In this document: positions 36,801 to 50,065 of the stretch, in pieces
How positions within the stretch are numbered: the first letter of the stretch is position 1
Layout: the number at the start of each line of letters is the position of its first letter
Origin: Reticulitermes speratus
Taxonomy: Eukaryota > Arthropoda > Insecta > Blattodea > Rhinotermitidae
Direction: 5' to 3'
Assembly: GCA_021186555.1 (NCBI GenBank)
Contig: JAJKFL010000005.1
Span: forward strand, 41,009,135-41,073,134
DNA length: 64,000 nucleotides
Program-made: the position numbers and the translations under genes
The notes under the pieces: model-generated
Seen by the model: the letters and a program-made list of their open reading frames with translations, nothing else
The model's database searches: none
Told to the model about the DNA's origin: nothing

Positions 36801-37214
36801 CTCTCCTTACAGATTTCACAATAGTCAGCAGAAAAGTGGTTCAGGAGGGGATATGGTGGGAATGGGTTCAAAAAAAAGAAGCATAATAAAAAATCTGATA
36901 CTGCAGAAAGAAAGATATGTTCATAGAAAAAATAAGCAATGTCGTGGTAAAACAATGAACAATGGCTACAAAGTCACACATAACAGAAATGAGAAAAATA
37001 GGAGAAGAAATATATTTTCGTCTCATAACTGCAGGGTCCGTGTTTCTGTGAGCCGCAGGAAAAAGTGCGACAGAGACCGAAGATGCACTATGTGGATGAT
37101 AGGCCTGATAATAAGAACAGTTGGTCTACAGGGCTTAATACAGCCGCATAGACGCTGAAACAGCTACAGATCTGGCGGTTAAATACCATTACCATTAAAT
37201 TTGAAGTTAACTAC
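33859..37214. other. No clear gene; simple repeats
   Basis: A GA/GAGG tract lies at 34465-34502 and ACAAA/AAACA words at 34973-34992. The minus-strand frame 35970-36173 contains GDGLGHLELCCSVGRIPECSLL, faintly like a LINE RWLGHVLRM block, but I cannot support it. No other feature recognised. Confidence 0.35.
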
Positions 37215-37330
37215 CTACTGATCTAAAAATGGTGGTGTTAGGTGTCCAGCTTTGTTGTCTGGAGATCCTTGGTTCAATTCTCGTTCCGGATGCCAGATAT
37301 CTGACACAGTCTGTCCGTATATTTGTTCAA
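37215..37330 (+). repeat. Possible tRNA-like SINE head
   Basis: GGTGTTAGGTGTCCAGC followed about 30 bp later by TTGGTTCAATTCTC resembles worn A and B boxes. No body similarity to the other SINEs here was noticed. Confidence 0.25.
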
Positions 37331-37639
37331 TGTCTTCAGGAGAATGCTAAAATAGATCAGTATCAGTTTTATCTATTCAGAATTCATACTAATTCTATCT
37401 ACCATCAGATGGATTATTAAGTTGAGATATGCAATTAGATAGAAACAAAATTATAACCATTAGGAATACCAGATACATGATCCATTTGTACATTCACCTA
37501 CGAACATACAGTACAGAGGACTGTTGAATTCAGTTTAAATTTTACAAACATAAATAATATTCTGTTAATATTTTTGGAATTTTTTTTCCCTCCTTATGAA
37601 ACAAATTATCACCCCTGAAGAAAATTACACACTGAAAGG
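37331..37639. other. No recognisable feature
   Basis: AT-rich spacer. Confidence 0.3.
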
Positions 37640-37800
37640 CTTCATGGTTGATACTCTTCCACACATATTATTAGGGTGATGAAATCAAGGAGTTTAAGAT
37701 GGGCGGTACACGTGGATTGCATAAGGGAAAAGAAAAACTTGAATTGGTGGGAAAACCTGGAAAATAGACGTCTTGGGTTTATCTTTTTCGGAATATGGTA
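37640..37800 (+). mobile_element. LINE L2 fragment
   Basis: With frame changes, the plus strand reads IIRVMKSRSLRWAVHVDCIREKK (this wording is interrupted by a frame change near 37690) and WWENLENRRLG. It corresponds to the RVIKSRR.RWAGHVARMGE...GKPEGKRPLG block. Short, old, no function. Confidence 0.5.
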
Positions 37801-38317
37801 AACAAAATTTTGCTTTCATAAAATACGAGGAATTATTTTGCCTAACTGTAAAAGTATTAGCTTCTCGAAAGGAACTTTGCTCCACAGAATAAATTAGTTA
37901 TCTATGTCCTGAAACAGTGAAACGCGTAAGTTATAAAAGCTTATATTCAAGATGTACGATTATTAGCATCGGGAAGAACGTGACATGTAATTATCATGGC
38001 TCATTTTGAGGCAACATCACACTGAGCAGCAGAATGAGCAGCAGAAATGTTTTACTTCGGTGAGTAGTGAGGTGAAACAAAAACTGCAGGAAAAGTATAA
38101 AGAGTATAAAGGTAAATAATTACCATTAGTAACAGCCCGGAAAGCGTGATATGCTTCGTGTTCCAGCCACCATCACTCCTTTTTAAGACTAGATACCTTT
38201 GAATAAGAGACTGATGACCTCCAAAAACTAGAACCTAAAACTTACATATTTTCTTGCCCTAAAGTGAACACAGGCTAGTTCTTCTACGTTTAAATTATTT
38301 ACTATTTAATACTTTGC
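37801..38317. other. No recognisable feature
   Basis: GAGCAGCAGA is repeated at 38023-38045. Otherwise featureless. Confidence 0.3.
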
Positions 38318-39028
38318 ATATACTAAGGAATGGAAATGAATGTGGAAATAACTAAGGTAATGAGAATCTGAAGGCAATACAAATTATGATATATCAAAAA
38401 CGATTGGAGAACGTGGAATATTTCAATATTTGTGTAGCATGATAACAAATGATGCAAGGTGTACACGTGAAATTAAACCCAGAATTGCCATGGTTAAGCA
38501 GCATTCAACAAGAAGAAGTATCTTTTCACCAGCAAACTGGACTTAAATTTAAGGAAGAAACTAGTGAATTGCTACATTTGGAGCATAGCTTTTTATGGTG
38601 CTGAAAAGTGGACACTTCGGAAAGTAGATTAGAAGTATCTGGAAAGTTTTGAAATGTGGTGCTGGAGAAGAATGGAGGTCAGTCGGACCGATCGTGTGAG
38701 AAATGAAGAAGTATTACACAGAGTCAAGGAGGAGAGGAATATCCTACATACAATAAAAAGAAGAAAGGCTAACTGGATTGGTCACATCTTGCGTAGAAAC
38801 TGCTTTCTAAAACACGTGACTGAAGGAAAGTTAGAAGGAAGGTTAGAAATGAATGGAACACGAGGAAGAAGACGTAATCAGCTAGTGAATGACCTTAAGG
38901 AAAAGAGAAGACACTGGAAATTGAAAGAGGAAGCACTAGATCGCACCGTGTGGAGAACTCGCTTTGGAAGAGGCTACGGACCTGTCGTAAGACAGACTAC
39001 AGAATAAATGAATGAATACACTGAGGAA
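38318..39028 (+). mobile_element. LINE L1 copy, 5'-truncated
   Basis: Same lineage as 29317-30602. It starts at the GGAATGGAAATGAATGT site (matching about 29881 onward) and ends with the same CAGAATAAATGAATGAA tail. ATATACTAAGGAA (38318-38330) and ATACACTGAGGAA (39016-39028) are a likely 13-bp target duplication with two changes. The first half has several small deletions and frame changes. The last 117 codons are open (38654-39007), reading MWCWRRMEVSRTDRVRNEEVL through ANWIGHILRRN to RFGRGYGPVVRQTTE. Truncation at the 5' end is the normal outcome of target-primed reverse transcription. Confidence 0.8.
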
Positions 39029-39249
39029 ACTTACAGAAAAATCCCTTCGTGTTTAAACCAAACCATTTATTTCTGCAACATGCTGCGTTGGATTGTATTT
39101 TTACCCAATATAGTTTATGCAAAATAATATTTGTAAATTTAAATATCCCCCCTCCATTCCCTTACTAGAAAGAAACGAATGACAGAAATGGAAAAATCAT
39201 GTACGTTTAATGCACGAACAGAAAATAAATCATCGAATATCGTAATGGG
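39029..39249. other. Spacer
   Basis: No feature seen. Confidence 0.3.
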
Positions 39250-39500
39250 GGGAGCTGGAAAAGCGTAGTCGGATAGTGACTAGGCTACACTCCGGACAGT
39301 CCGGGGTTCCCGATAACAGTACAAGATTTTTCTCTTCTCCGAAAGTCCAGACTGGCTCTGGAGCCCACAAAGTCTCTTATTCAATGAACACCTTTCTATT
39401 CACGGCGGTAAAACGGCTAGGACGTAAAGATGAAATTTATTTCCATCTACTGTAGAAGTTGAGAACGAGTGGAGCTACACCCCTAACCCCCCTCACATGC
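39250..39500 (+). mobile_element. SINE-C, worn copy
   Basis: Plus strand: AAGCGTAGTCGG (39263-39274) as A box, GACAGTCCGGGGTTCCCGA (about 39296-39314) covering a damaged B box, then TTTTTCTCTTCTCCGAAAGTCC and CGGCGGTAAAACG, which follow the same order as in the copy at 13112-13374 read on its minus strand. Confidence 0.6.
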
Positions 39501-40224
39501 TTTAATGGTGTATATAGAGACATTAATATACTGATGTTTCTTTCATAGACTACTGCACTATTGAATATCTATTAAGTTATTTAATTCCAATCCCAATGAA
39601 GTGATTGTAAATTTATAAATTAATATTATAATGACTTTTAAAAGCGATTTTTAAGTAGACAAATTTACGAAGTAAATAATTTCTAATTGTACAAGAGCAA
39701 GCACTTCGCTTCGAGGTGGGATTTTGTAAGGGGGTGAAGTTGCGCTATCACACTGGGTTGAAGCAACTGCTAATAGGTCCTGATGGAACCATTACACGGG
39801 TCAGCCCTCAACTCTAGAACACTGGAAGCGTTTTAGCAATACAACAGTCCAAAACTTTCTTCCATGGAGGGGTGGATTAGAGAGTCGATTGGATGTCAAG
39901 TACTTCCAGAATGGAGGCAAGAATTGCAGGATATTACACAAGTGTAGAGTACCGGTGTTTCCTTTCTCAATTGTTTGGTAGGAGAGAGCGGTGAGGTAGA
40001 GATCAATACATTCGGTGTATATTTTACGGTTAATTTTAATTCAGTAATTAAATTAAAGTATGCTTGAAATCACAAACACGTTTCCCTTCAGAGGTGATTT
40101 AATTGAACCCTCTTGCTGTTCTTTGTAAAGAGAACAAAGCCGTAACTAATTCATGGTGTAGAATCTCCTTTAAAAAGTTGGTAGTTACTTTTTTCTTAAG
40201 TGTGTAATTAGCACAATGTTTACT
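39501..40224. other. No recognisable feature
   Basis: No gene or repeat recognised. Confidence 0.3.
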
Positions 40225-40434
40225 TGGTAAGATTATATAACATTGGTAACAGATAAATCAGTGAATGAATATAGAGCATTGATGGAATGATACTGACAGG
40301 GAAAAACCGAATTACTCGAAAAAAAACCTGTTCCAGTGCCACTTTGCCCGCCAAAAATCCCATACGGACCGGTCTCCGTGGTGAGATTTCAGTGACTAAC
40401 TGCCTGGGGCGTGACATGTCCTTGATTGTTATAT
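40225..40434 (-). mobile_element. SINE-B, partial
   Basis: On the minus strand, a head remnant (ATGTCACGCCCCAGGCAGTTAG) lacks the B-box part. It is followed by GATTTTTGGCGGGCAAAGTGG and TTTTTTTCGAGTAATTCGG, as in 28137-28445. The minus-strand frame 40220-40516 is an artefact. Confidence 0.6.
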
Positions 40435-40685
40435 ATCCGTTCCAGGAATAAAGACGCAAAATACTCTTTAATAAAATTCCTACTCTTGTGCTCTGTCCAA
40501 AGCCACAGTAATTCAATTTCTACGTTCAAATCCTATTTCTCACATATCCATTTTGATATTAGGCCTCTAGGTCTTGAATGTGGTCTCTTCCCTTGAGGCT
40601 TTCACATAGATATTTTTAACCAGTTCTTATTCCTACTATGTATGTTACTTGTCTCTCACATCTCCTAGCCACTAGTCAACTTAAG
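40435..40685 (-). mobile_element. LINE L2-like relic
   Basis: On the minus strand, KASREETTF (for KP.GKRP), a KMDM block and ERRN, then a short stop-bearing block and ALDRAQ, are followed by NFIKEYFA. It resembles a subgroup of the same LINE type (LGRPRRRWEDNIKMDL...NWIDSAQDR). Decayed. Confidence 0.5.
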
Positions 40686-41125
40686 GTGTGGACACACCAC
40701 AGGTTCAACTTATACTAACTTCCAAATACACATGTTATGTTTAACATTTACAACATTTAGACCTTCAAGGAAAAGAAATACGAAGTAGCATAATTTGACT
40801 CTAAAACAACATAAACCACATAACCTATGCCAAGGAAAATAAGAAAATGGCGCACATTTAAAATACAGGTCAATTAGAAATATATTAGAAACTTTTAATT
40901 TGGAAAGGAGTACCGTCGTCAGCTTTAATCCCTAATTTTCAATTTGTACCGGTAAATTTAACGTAATTGTATAGCTTCAGCGTAACTACAGATGCTTCAG
41001 GTTATTTATATTGAGAAAATTCACAAATGAAAACATAAAACTTATGTGAAGAAAATGAGATATCTTTCTCGATATAGTTTATTTTTTATACCAAAAAATT
41101 AATTTTCTTTATTTGTCTGTATGGT
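40686..41125. other. No recognisable feature
   Basis: AT-rich spacer. Confidence 0.3.
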
Positions 41126-41225
41126 AATGCTAGACGAATGCCCCTGTAGCCGAAACATGTTGCACAAATAAATAATATAATATAGAACTGAACAAGTGTG
41201 TTGTAACTGACGGATATATACTACA
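41126..41225 (+). repeat. Relic with hammerhead-like 3' half
   Basis: TGCCCCTG (41147-41154) is followed by AGCCGAAACATGTTGCACA, as if stem II had been lost, and then AATAAATAATATAATATAG. GAAACATGTT is identical to the motif in the 43.4-kb foldback element. Probably an old fragment of that lineage. Confidence 0.38.
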
Positions 41226-43421
41226 TTCCACCTTCATTTAATAATTGCAAGCACATTTAACAAAGAGGAAGAATTGCGCACATTTTCATTATGTGTAAGA
41301 TGGAGTCACTAATCAGGTTAACTCAAGCAGTGAAGTATGTTATCTAATAACACGCCTAAATTATCCTGAATAAAATCATAAAACAGCAACAAAAATATTA
41401 GTGATACTACTATTAGTACATCTATCGAAGCTGTTAATTGTGTAAGTTGATTAGCATCGAAGATGTGGGAAGCTCAGAAATAATGAGCAGGTAAGAATTT
41501 GGCAGGGGACTGTTGTAGTCTACTTGAAGTTATTATATCAGAGTTCGCCTGCATCCAATTAAAAAAAATTATGACAGATTATAGAAAAGACTAGTTGGTT
41601 TGCAAGCCCAGAATTTAATTAAGCTCGATTCACTCATATGAATGCTGATGGTCAGCTCACGGTTAGGGACAACTTTCTTTGCCTACATTTTAATGCGTCT
41701 GTCTGTACCAACGGTCATGTTCATATATAGTGGCGCTCAAGAGAGTGCGGGTATTCTTCTAAAGAATAATTGACCCAAAGCAATGTGATTATCGCGAAAT
41801 CTTCTTGTTAAGTTTCTGAACCTGCTTAAAGCAAAATCTACTGCTTTCAAGTGCCACAAAGCTTTCAGTGTGAATACCCTGCCCAAATCCATGAACGTGA
41901 GCGTAACTTGAGCTGAGTGTGAGCGTACCTTGAGCTAAGTGTAAACGTACACTTAGCACAGAGGGGTTCTTATGTAGCTGCACCTGCAGAACATAAGACA
42001 CACGCATTATTGCTGCGCTAAACGACCCCGTTTTTTCCATATCTTAAAGAAAACGTGGCGCTTTTCAGCTCTATGATGTTGGTAACACAAAGAAGCTGTC
42101 TTAAGAAGCCATGTTCCGCACTCGGTGGACTGACGTATTCCGGCAACTGAGCGGAGATGAAGAGGAAATCCGCTAGATGTCACACTGCTACTACGTCTGG
42201 TACAAGTGTTCCAGGTTTCCACAGGAATTAACCGATAAGACAGAAGTCTGGAGTGAAAATGTACTGGATTTGTATAATTCCACATTACACTTCTGTGTAC
42301 CGCTTGGCTGCTTACAGATATAGCAAATTAGATATTACCAAGTTGCGTAGAAAACGTAGGAAAATTGTGACTTCTGCAACTGCATTCCACGGATTTTTGC
42401 TTTTATTATTAGTCTGTTTTCCTTATTTCTAAGGAAAACTGGGATTATGGTACCATTAATATCCATATCTCCATCCATCTAGAAACTCGTATCAATTGAC
42501 GTATTTTCATGAAATTTTGCTTCAACAGTAATTTAGTGTAAATTACGCTAAGGTAATATTTAGCAGACGTTTTAAGTATTCTGGGATATGACGTCGTGTG
42601 AATTGGTAAATTTTAATGCCTTCTCGAAGAAGCTTGCTATTCCCACCTTTATGATCTGAAAAATTCAAGAAGGCTGGTTACAACTTGAAGCTGGGGACAG
42701 CAAGTGCATTGGTAAATATTTACTGACTGAACGGCGTGACGCCCCTTAAGAATCAAATCTTCATTAACACCGCTGTGAGAAATTAAAATTTTGCCTAATA
42801 TTCACTTAGCTTACTTTGCTCAGACCAGGTGTGTATATGGTAACATTCACGTCTGTATTCGCCGATTTCCCCTGGAAACGGCTCAACCAATTGATAGTTG
42901 CATGATATTTAACATGAATGTCCTATCACTGAAATTAATTCCCCTGTGTCCTATTTACTGCCATAAATAACGTTAGATTTATCAGCGTCATATGTGGAAT
43001 TAGTACATGAAATGTGCAGTAAATGGTTTTAGAAGATCAGCAACTCTGTTCAGAGTTTTATAGAATGTAAAATAATACTCTGAAGTCCAAACAAAACTGA
43101 CATTTACTTTTCACCGTGTTATCAACAACTATTAAACGTAATGACTGGGCTTGCAAAGTTTGGTGTAAGTACAGACAGATTACAAACATGCGCAGAATTT
43201 GAATGCTACTATTTTACGAGTTAAAGATACAAAATATGCTAAGGTACGTAACTGTAGGGTTAAATCTAACATTTATAGGGTAGTGAGAATGTACACTACG
43301 TGGAGTTATGTTTAAAAGTGTGTAACAGCAATTTATAATTTATAGGTTTGTATTCTGAGAGCCAGTCTACGCAGAAGTAAGCAATCAGAGAGCTGAAGTC
43401 ATTAGAAAGTCCTTCCAGAAC
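41226..43421. other. No recognisable gene
   Basis: 42595-42740 contains GGTAAATTTT and GGTAAATATTTAC phrases like those of the 9.7-kb repeat, but no ribozyme core. The adjoining minus-strand frames 41789-42040 and 42007-42285 have no recognisable motif. Confidence 0.35.
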
Positions 43422-43729
43422 TTACTATTTTATTTTACGTTACTTGTACCGTACATTTTTAATTATATATATCTTATGCAGACAAATGTACACTGTTATA
43501 TGTTATTTAACACAATTTTTATTAAATGCTGCCCAACATGTTTCTAGCCTATATAAGGCTCATTTTATATACCAATAATATAGCTGTTGTAATTTCAACG
43601 AAAGAGCCCCTGAAGATGAGTCTTATATAGGATAGAAACATGTTGGGCAGCATTTAATAAAAATTGTATTAAATAACATATAACAGTGTACATTTGTCTG
43701 CATAAGATATATATTACTGTTTTATGTTA
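43422..43729. mobile_element. Foldback element with hammerhead-like motifs
   Basis: Arms of about 97-100 bp (43464-43563 and 43618-43714) are near-perfect inverted copies separated by about 54 bp. TTACTATTTTATTTTA (43422-43437) and TTACTGTTTTATGTTA (43714-43729) are a likely 16-bp target duplication with two changes. A 26-bp tail lies outside the left arm (43438-43463) and, read on the minus strand, contains ATGTACGGT, as does the tail of the 2.3-kb element. Each arm carries GAAACATGTTGGGC next to a hairpin. Only the right arm also has the CTGAAGA core. It is non-coding. Same architecture as 2277-2828, so probably the same class of non-autonomous retroelement. Confidence 0.68.
43606..43648 (+). 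ncRNA. Candidate type I hammerhead ribozyme
   Basis: CTGAAGA (43610-43616), one extra T, a weak stem II (43618-43634), GAAA (43635-43638), the palindrome ACATGT (43638-43643), and T43644 as the cleavage-site base (GTT). Stem I forms as GCCC (43606-43609) with GGGC (43645-43648), four perfect pairs. The opposite arm has a strong stem II (AGCC/GGCT) but no CTGANGA, so the two arms have decayed differently. Confidence 0.5.
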
Positions 43730-46700
43730 AATCTATCATATTGTTACTTGGAACTAACAATACAAGTATTTTAAATAACACGGTACTAAACAGGTTACCT
43801 GACTCAAAGGCAAAGGAAGTAATTCGCAATTTAGTAACTGGTAAGCTAATTAACAAGCCTGTTTCGCACGTAGTCAGTACCTGAGGGTAAGATCAGACCT
43901 ACTCATGAAGTTTCAAGTGCTGCCATGGCTTAATTCAAGGTAATGTCTCAGCATGTGACTTACGGAAGCAGGAACGCTAAGAAATACTTCACAATAACTG
44001 TCCTTCGACTTACATTCGAATAAGGTTCATCGTTTTAAGCCAGCTGCTATGTATAAAGGAACTGGTGAGCGGAAATACCGGATGTAGGCCTATATACAGT
44101 ATTATAGGTGTGGACAGTGGCAACAACACGGAGTAGATTCTAAACAACTGGATCTGTATTTCTTATAGACAGTATTTCGACTTAACAGAATTACGGTGAG
44201 TGATGGAAAAACTTAATTTGATTTACTGTTATTTGTCACTAAGCTCTGAACAGTTACGTACCTGATATCGAGAATTATGACAAGAAAGTAACAAATATGT
44301 ATAAATGTTTTTAGAAGACCACAAGAAAGGACACCACTTGGAATTTATAGCCACAGACAACGGTGACATTAAAACAGATTTTACAGACACTGTCTATGAA
44401 GATGTAAACAGGACTGAAGTAATTTTGAATGTGTACAATGGTAGCCTTTTGTCATCATGATTATTAAAAATTGGAGTTATAAAAGCAGGGAAATTTTTTT
44501 ATTATTTGAATAACTATTGACTTTTCAAAGAAGATTCTCTATAATGGAGTCAGCTATGCTTTGATAATGAGTTTTAAAGTCCTTTCTTACTAAATGTTTT
44601 ACTTTAAAAATCAAGGATCCGTTTCTTTGAATTCCTTTCCTTCATTTTACCTTTCCTCTCAACCTTCTGACGTTTTCTTGATTATGCCTACATTTACCTC
44701 TCATTATTGTTATTCTTTCTTTTCAGAATATCCAATTTCTCCACTTCCTTTCCCTTTACAATATCATTGATTGGCCATTACTATACCAACTTTTCCCTTT
44801 GTGGCATTACCCACTTGTTTCTCTGTGTGTGAATATTGGATCACGGCCATCTCTATTTTAATACTTCGCCTATCTTTCAATCGATGATAAAAGGAAGATC
44901 TATAGAGTAGAATTTACTTTCATCGTGTGAGTGAAAGAAAGTGTTATAAGGATAAAAGTAAAGAAAGACGTCTATAAGTTGCAAAGTGGTGGAAAGAAGT
45001 CTCTACTTTAACGTAAATACATTCCTCTGAAAATGACAGAAGAATCCTGACACTGCAGCAAGAAGGAGGACAAGTAATTGAGGCCAACAAAGAAATTACA
45101 GCAGTTTCATACACTAACTACATGACTGGAAAACAGAAGGAAATTTTTTGCATAGATTTATCTTCGTGATGTTTATTGTAGCTGCAAATTCTTTCTTGGA
45201 CATCCGATAGTCCGTCAGATCGTCAATTAATTCCATGACATTCAAGAAACACAAAAGTTCATTACCGTAATTACAGCACACCGTCATCTGGAACATATCC
45301 TATTCCAGAAGAATCCATTCCACATCAATACACTCTCTTTATTTTAGAAGAGATTTGATATTGTTCCCATCTGTGTCTATGTCTTCTAAGTTCTCTCTTC
45401 CCTTCAAATTCCGGACTAAAATTTTAAGCTCTTACGATATCTTTAATGCGTGCCGAATATCCCGCCTCTCTTATACGAGTTTCTAGATTTTATCACGCTG
45501 ATTATATCAGCTGAGGATTTATCTTCTGAACACACTCATAACGTATCTTCGCTTTTCCAGTCGCGTAAATATTTCTTGATACCTGTTTAGTTAATTATTC
45601 CTCCACTAACTTTCCAATTACCTCAATCCTCTTTTAAGTACTTTCTTTTTACGTTAATCAGTTTGTTAATCAGTTACCTCCACAATAATTGGTTCACTTG
45701 TAAAATAGTCCTACTATAGGTACTCGTACTCAGAGTAATATCAGAACATCTTCACTTAGTAACATGCAAAGTTTCTGTCCTTCCGAAGAGAGATTTTGCT
45801 CTGTACGAACATCTCAGCGCTCAGCAAGTTGCTGAACTTGTTAAAAAGAAAGCAAAGTAAAGTTCAGTGTCTCACCAGTGAGAAGAAAGTATGGTCATAA
45901 AGAACTTCGCTGTGACATATAATCATCTTTCGCTTTAGTTGTGATGGAATTTGTAGAGAGCCACTGCCCGATGAATGTCATAACTAATACACTGAGCGAG
46001 GTCTACACTCCAATTTCCTGAAATTCTTTCCCTTTTTATCCAACCCCTCCACTCACTGCCCCTTTTTACTTCAATAAATAAATCCTAAACCCCACTCCAT
46101 CTACCATATCATTTTCTGTGTAAGTCCATGAGGTTTCCAAGCAGCGATGTGTTAAGCTTTACCTTTAGATTACATGGGATCGCCATCTCGGATATGAAAA
46201 CAGTTCTGCTGCAGTACGGATAAAGTTAGAACCGTTATTTATATCAACAAGGCTTCCAGACATATCTACATTACATCCCTCTGCATCTCCATCTGAGTGT
46301 TTCGTAATTACCCTATAGACAAAACAAACGAGGAAATGTGAACTGCGGTGAAGCACACACAAATTTTCGAAATACAGTCTCTTTCTCTGTCTACATTTTA
46401 GTACCATAATTCATTGCATATTAAGATAAGGTATTAAAAGTCCCGCAACCTTAAGACTTACGTAAAAAGGCTGCTGAACATTTGTTCCAAAGAAAGTTAT
46501 AATAAAGTGATAAATTTTTGGGCTCCCCACTACTGGATTTCATGGATATCCGTTCAGCGATTCTCGAAGTATTTTCGGTATGCAGAAGGACGGACAGTCT
46601 TTAATAGGAACTCTGCTGAATAAGAAGGCATCTGAAACCGCACATACAAATATGATTAAAGGCAATAAATTAAAATATATTACGTGTGTTCTAAAGGCAG

Positions 46701-49700
46701 ATGACTGAGTGAACTAGACAGATGCAAGATTCTGTTACATGCTAAATATAGCGGAGACTACTGGTATGCATATCAACTGGAAGAATCACAAAGTTATACA
46801 AAGCGAAAAAGGAAATATAATAAGAGAGATATAGATTCGCGGAAAGTGCAATTTTTAAATCTAAGACCTAAGCATCAATGACAGAGGCTGAGAAAAGTGT
46901 CGCGTCTTTACTTCAAGTATATCGTTAGGCTTATTTCGCATCAGTACATCCTCTAGTACAGAAGAAACATAAAACATACCATGAAGAACAATACTGCTTT
47001 AAAATAACATACAATACGATATAAGTTTCAAGCGAGACTAAGCTTTATCTTTAAATGTATATATGACAAATTTTATAGTACAAGCATTTCCTTTAAGATA
47101 GTCAAGCTTGTGGAAAGTGTACTTCCTGGAGGCGAAGATAAAGAAAGAATGAAGCGGCGAAGCGGATAAGGAAAATGACGTAATTTCAGCGAAAGGTACA
47201 AAAAGTAATAACAAAATAGTTCGAATGCAGTGTGAATTTTTTTAGAATTGAACAATTTTTAGAAGCTTTCCCTTGTATTACAAGAAAATGCAAAATCGTG
47301 AAAGTAAGAAAATTGGTAAAATTATATACAGAAAATGAGTACTCTAACCCGTTAACTTTAACTCAAGTCGAACTTTCTTCATTTCCTCCGTAACATTCCA
47401 CGCTTGACGCACACGTCACGCACTTTTCACAGACATATGGAAATATGCAGTGTATCGGAATAGAGTTCAAAACAGTAATTCCTAAAATATCTCATTTAAC
47501 TCGCACGCTTAAAAACGACCACAAATTTAATTTAAATTACACCCAGCTGTTTAGTTCGGAAAAATATTTGTCCTAAATCACAAATTTTTTACAAATATGT
47601 AAGTGTTCATAGGCCAACGTACAATTTATCATTCTAAATTACATATAAGCATATTCGTAATACGGGGAATTAGTTAGTGCGAAAACCACTTAAAATCACT
47701 CTTTCCTTTTAGAGGATCAATTCTCACAGAGCCACTTCAAAAGCTTTCTTTAATCTCATTTCACTTTAAAAATATTTACATTTTAATATAGTTTTGTAAC
47801 TACTATTCTATCCTCTTTCCTACGATGTTAATTACATTATATTTTCTTCAAAACTCCTCTTATTTAATCCAAAAAAATTAGTACATTTTTCCTCAGGATA
47901 CTGTTCAATCCAATCGAACCATGAAGCTGCCTCAGCAGGATGCTGCCAAGCTAAACCCACGTGTTTTTACAGGTCTCCTATACACCTCTTTCGCATTAAA
48001 AGCGGAGTTTGAGCTGAATTTAGTAACTGCCATTGCAGCACTTGTCAGTCAGACTCGACTTGAATTGACTGGACTCGATGTGCCGTTCTTTTGTACTGTA
48101 CATGACATCTGTATAGATTACTGTGGCAGACAGCAGTAAAAATTAAATGAAGGGAACATCCACAACATGACAGAGCGATGACCGGTGATTCGACAAAGCT
48201 TTCGTCGGCAAATGCTTCATAGAAAATTTTATTGTAAGACTATACAAACTATTTTCTTTGACGTTTTTCTAATAAAAACATTTTATGCGAAATAGTATGT
48301 ACACCTAACGGACACCTAGATCACACTGTCACACTTATCCTGTTCGGTGAAAAATGAGCGAATTTTAAAATATATTTACATATCAAGTAATAGAGGCCAT
48401 AAAATTAAAACAAGCAAAACTTAAATATTAAAATAAATATTGAACATAAAATTATTATATCATATTTCATTAAAATCTGTGGCAGAAATCAAAGCTATGT
48501 GTACAGATTTTAAAATTGAATTCCTAAAGTAATGTCTATGCATCCAAAAATTTTGGAACCTCTTAACACTAACTGAAGTGAATACAATTGCCTACCGAAA
48601 ACAGAAAAACACTAAGCCCTCTGCCATAAACTATCAAAACGCACATATATACATACAGTAGGGATTATCATATATCCATCCGAAGAAAAGATAACATTTC
48701 CACACATCGCACATATCGACCATAAAATAGGACATATCAACGACAAGGAGATTAAAAACACGTCATATATGTAGTCACAATTGTATTCAATAAACGTCCC
48801 TTCCAACCTTTCTCTGCTGAGAGTACTTTTAATTTCATGTATACGGAATTCAGGGTAAGATGTTTTTAAGCATGTTTTTCACTCAGTTCATGTTATCAGA
48901 ATTTCATCGCCGAAGTTTTCCGACACATCCCGAAGGTCAACTGCTGAACTCGTATTTTTTCCTCGGACAATGATAATATAACGTTATACTTACGTAGTTC
49001 TTTAAAGAAATGTAGAAATATTTTTTGAATTGAAGATATGCAAAGTCTTTAAGAAATGACAAATAGTCAAAGTCCGGAACATTTCTACATGTTTAAAAAA
49101 CAGCCCGAAGATAAATTTTTAGGTAGAAAAAGATGACATATTTAATCCCTAACACATAGGCCTATAAAATAATTATCGTCCTAAAAAAAAAGCTGCTATT
49201 ACAAATAATGAATTTAAAACATCCTGAAAATTGCAGGAAAAATTTATTTTAAGTTTAACATCCAGGCCTCACACAAATTGACCCTGAAGCTTAAGTGGCA
49301 TTACCTCCAGAGAGACAGACACACAGACGTAAATGATTAAATTAAAATATGCTCTTTGAAATGAAACCGAATTACCCATTTTTCTTGGTTGAGTCAACAA
49401 CTCTCACCTGACCAAGAAAGACCATGTACCATGGAGTTTGATAAAGGTTAAATAATTCCGTCTGCACCAAATTTTATATCCCTTTGAAAAGAATACAGGC
49501 TGTCTTCATGTTATGCCTACATAAAAGTGTCTACAATCTCGCCTGTGTGCTGAAATAGTCACGTGATGGCTGTTCTGGAGAATAACAATGCCTTTACTCC
49601 AAGCCTCCTGTGTCAATAGCTCACTCGAGACCACTCAGCAGGTGAGTGGCGTGTCGAACAGAACACATCAAAGAGGGTCGGTTTAACAGCATACTGAAAT

Positions 49701-50065
49701 ACCACACAACTGCAACAGCATTAGAGTGATGGCGATTCTTGGTTTATTTGAAGACGTTCTCTCAACTGCATGTGTCACACAACGACGTAAGGTAGAATGA
49801 CTGACGAGAAAGTGGAAGAAAATTCTGTGGCCTATTTAAGGTGTTATTCAAGCATTTCGCGAAGATAAATCACGAGAAAGAAGACATTTGATTTCCGCAC
49901 AGAGAGTCATATCAAAGACCTCCAGATACGGAATCAGTAGTGGCAACCTTGCGAGGCAGTTGGTAACATGATGAACCACGCCAAAAAAGTGAAGAAATAT
50001 TTTACTTATGTCATTGCATAGACTCATTATTATTCTCTCAATTTTGATATGCAAAATAGTAAAAT
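43730..50065. other. Long stretch without recognisable gene
   Basis: 6.3 kb, AT-rich. 44600-44860 is pyrimidine-rich on the plus strand. Open frames at 46165-46407 (minus) and 47921-48139 (plus, 72 residues with a hydrophobic stretch) have no motif that I can name. I found no tRNA, splice-supported exon or mobile-element landmark. Confidence 0.35.

Noticed and set aside
37605-37640. CTGAAGA ... GAAAGG resembling a hammerhead
   Set aside because: The region between cannot form a stem II and no stem I pairing exists.
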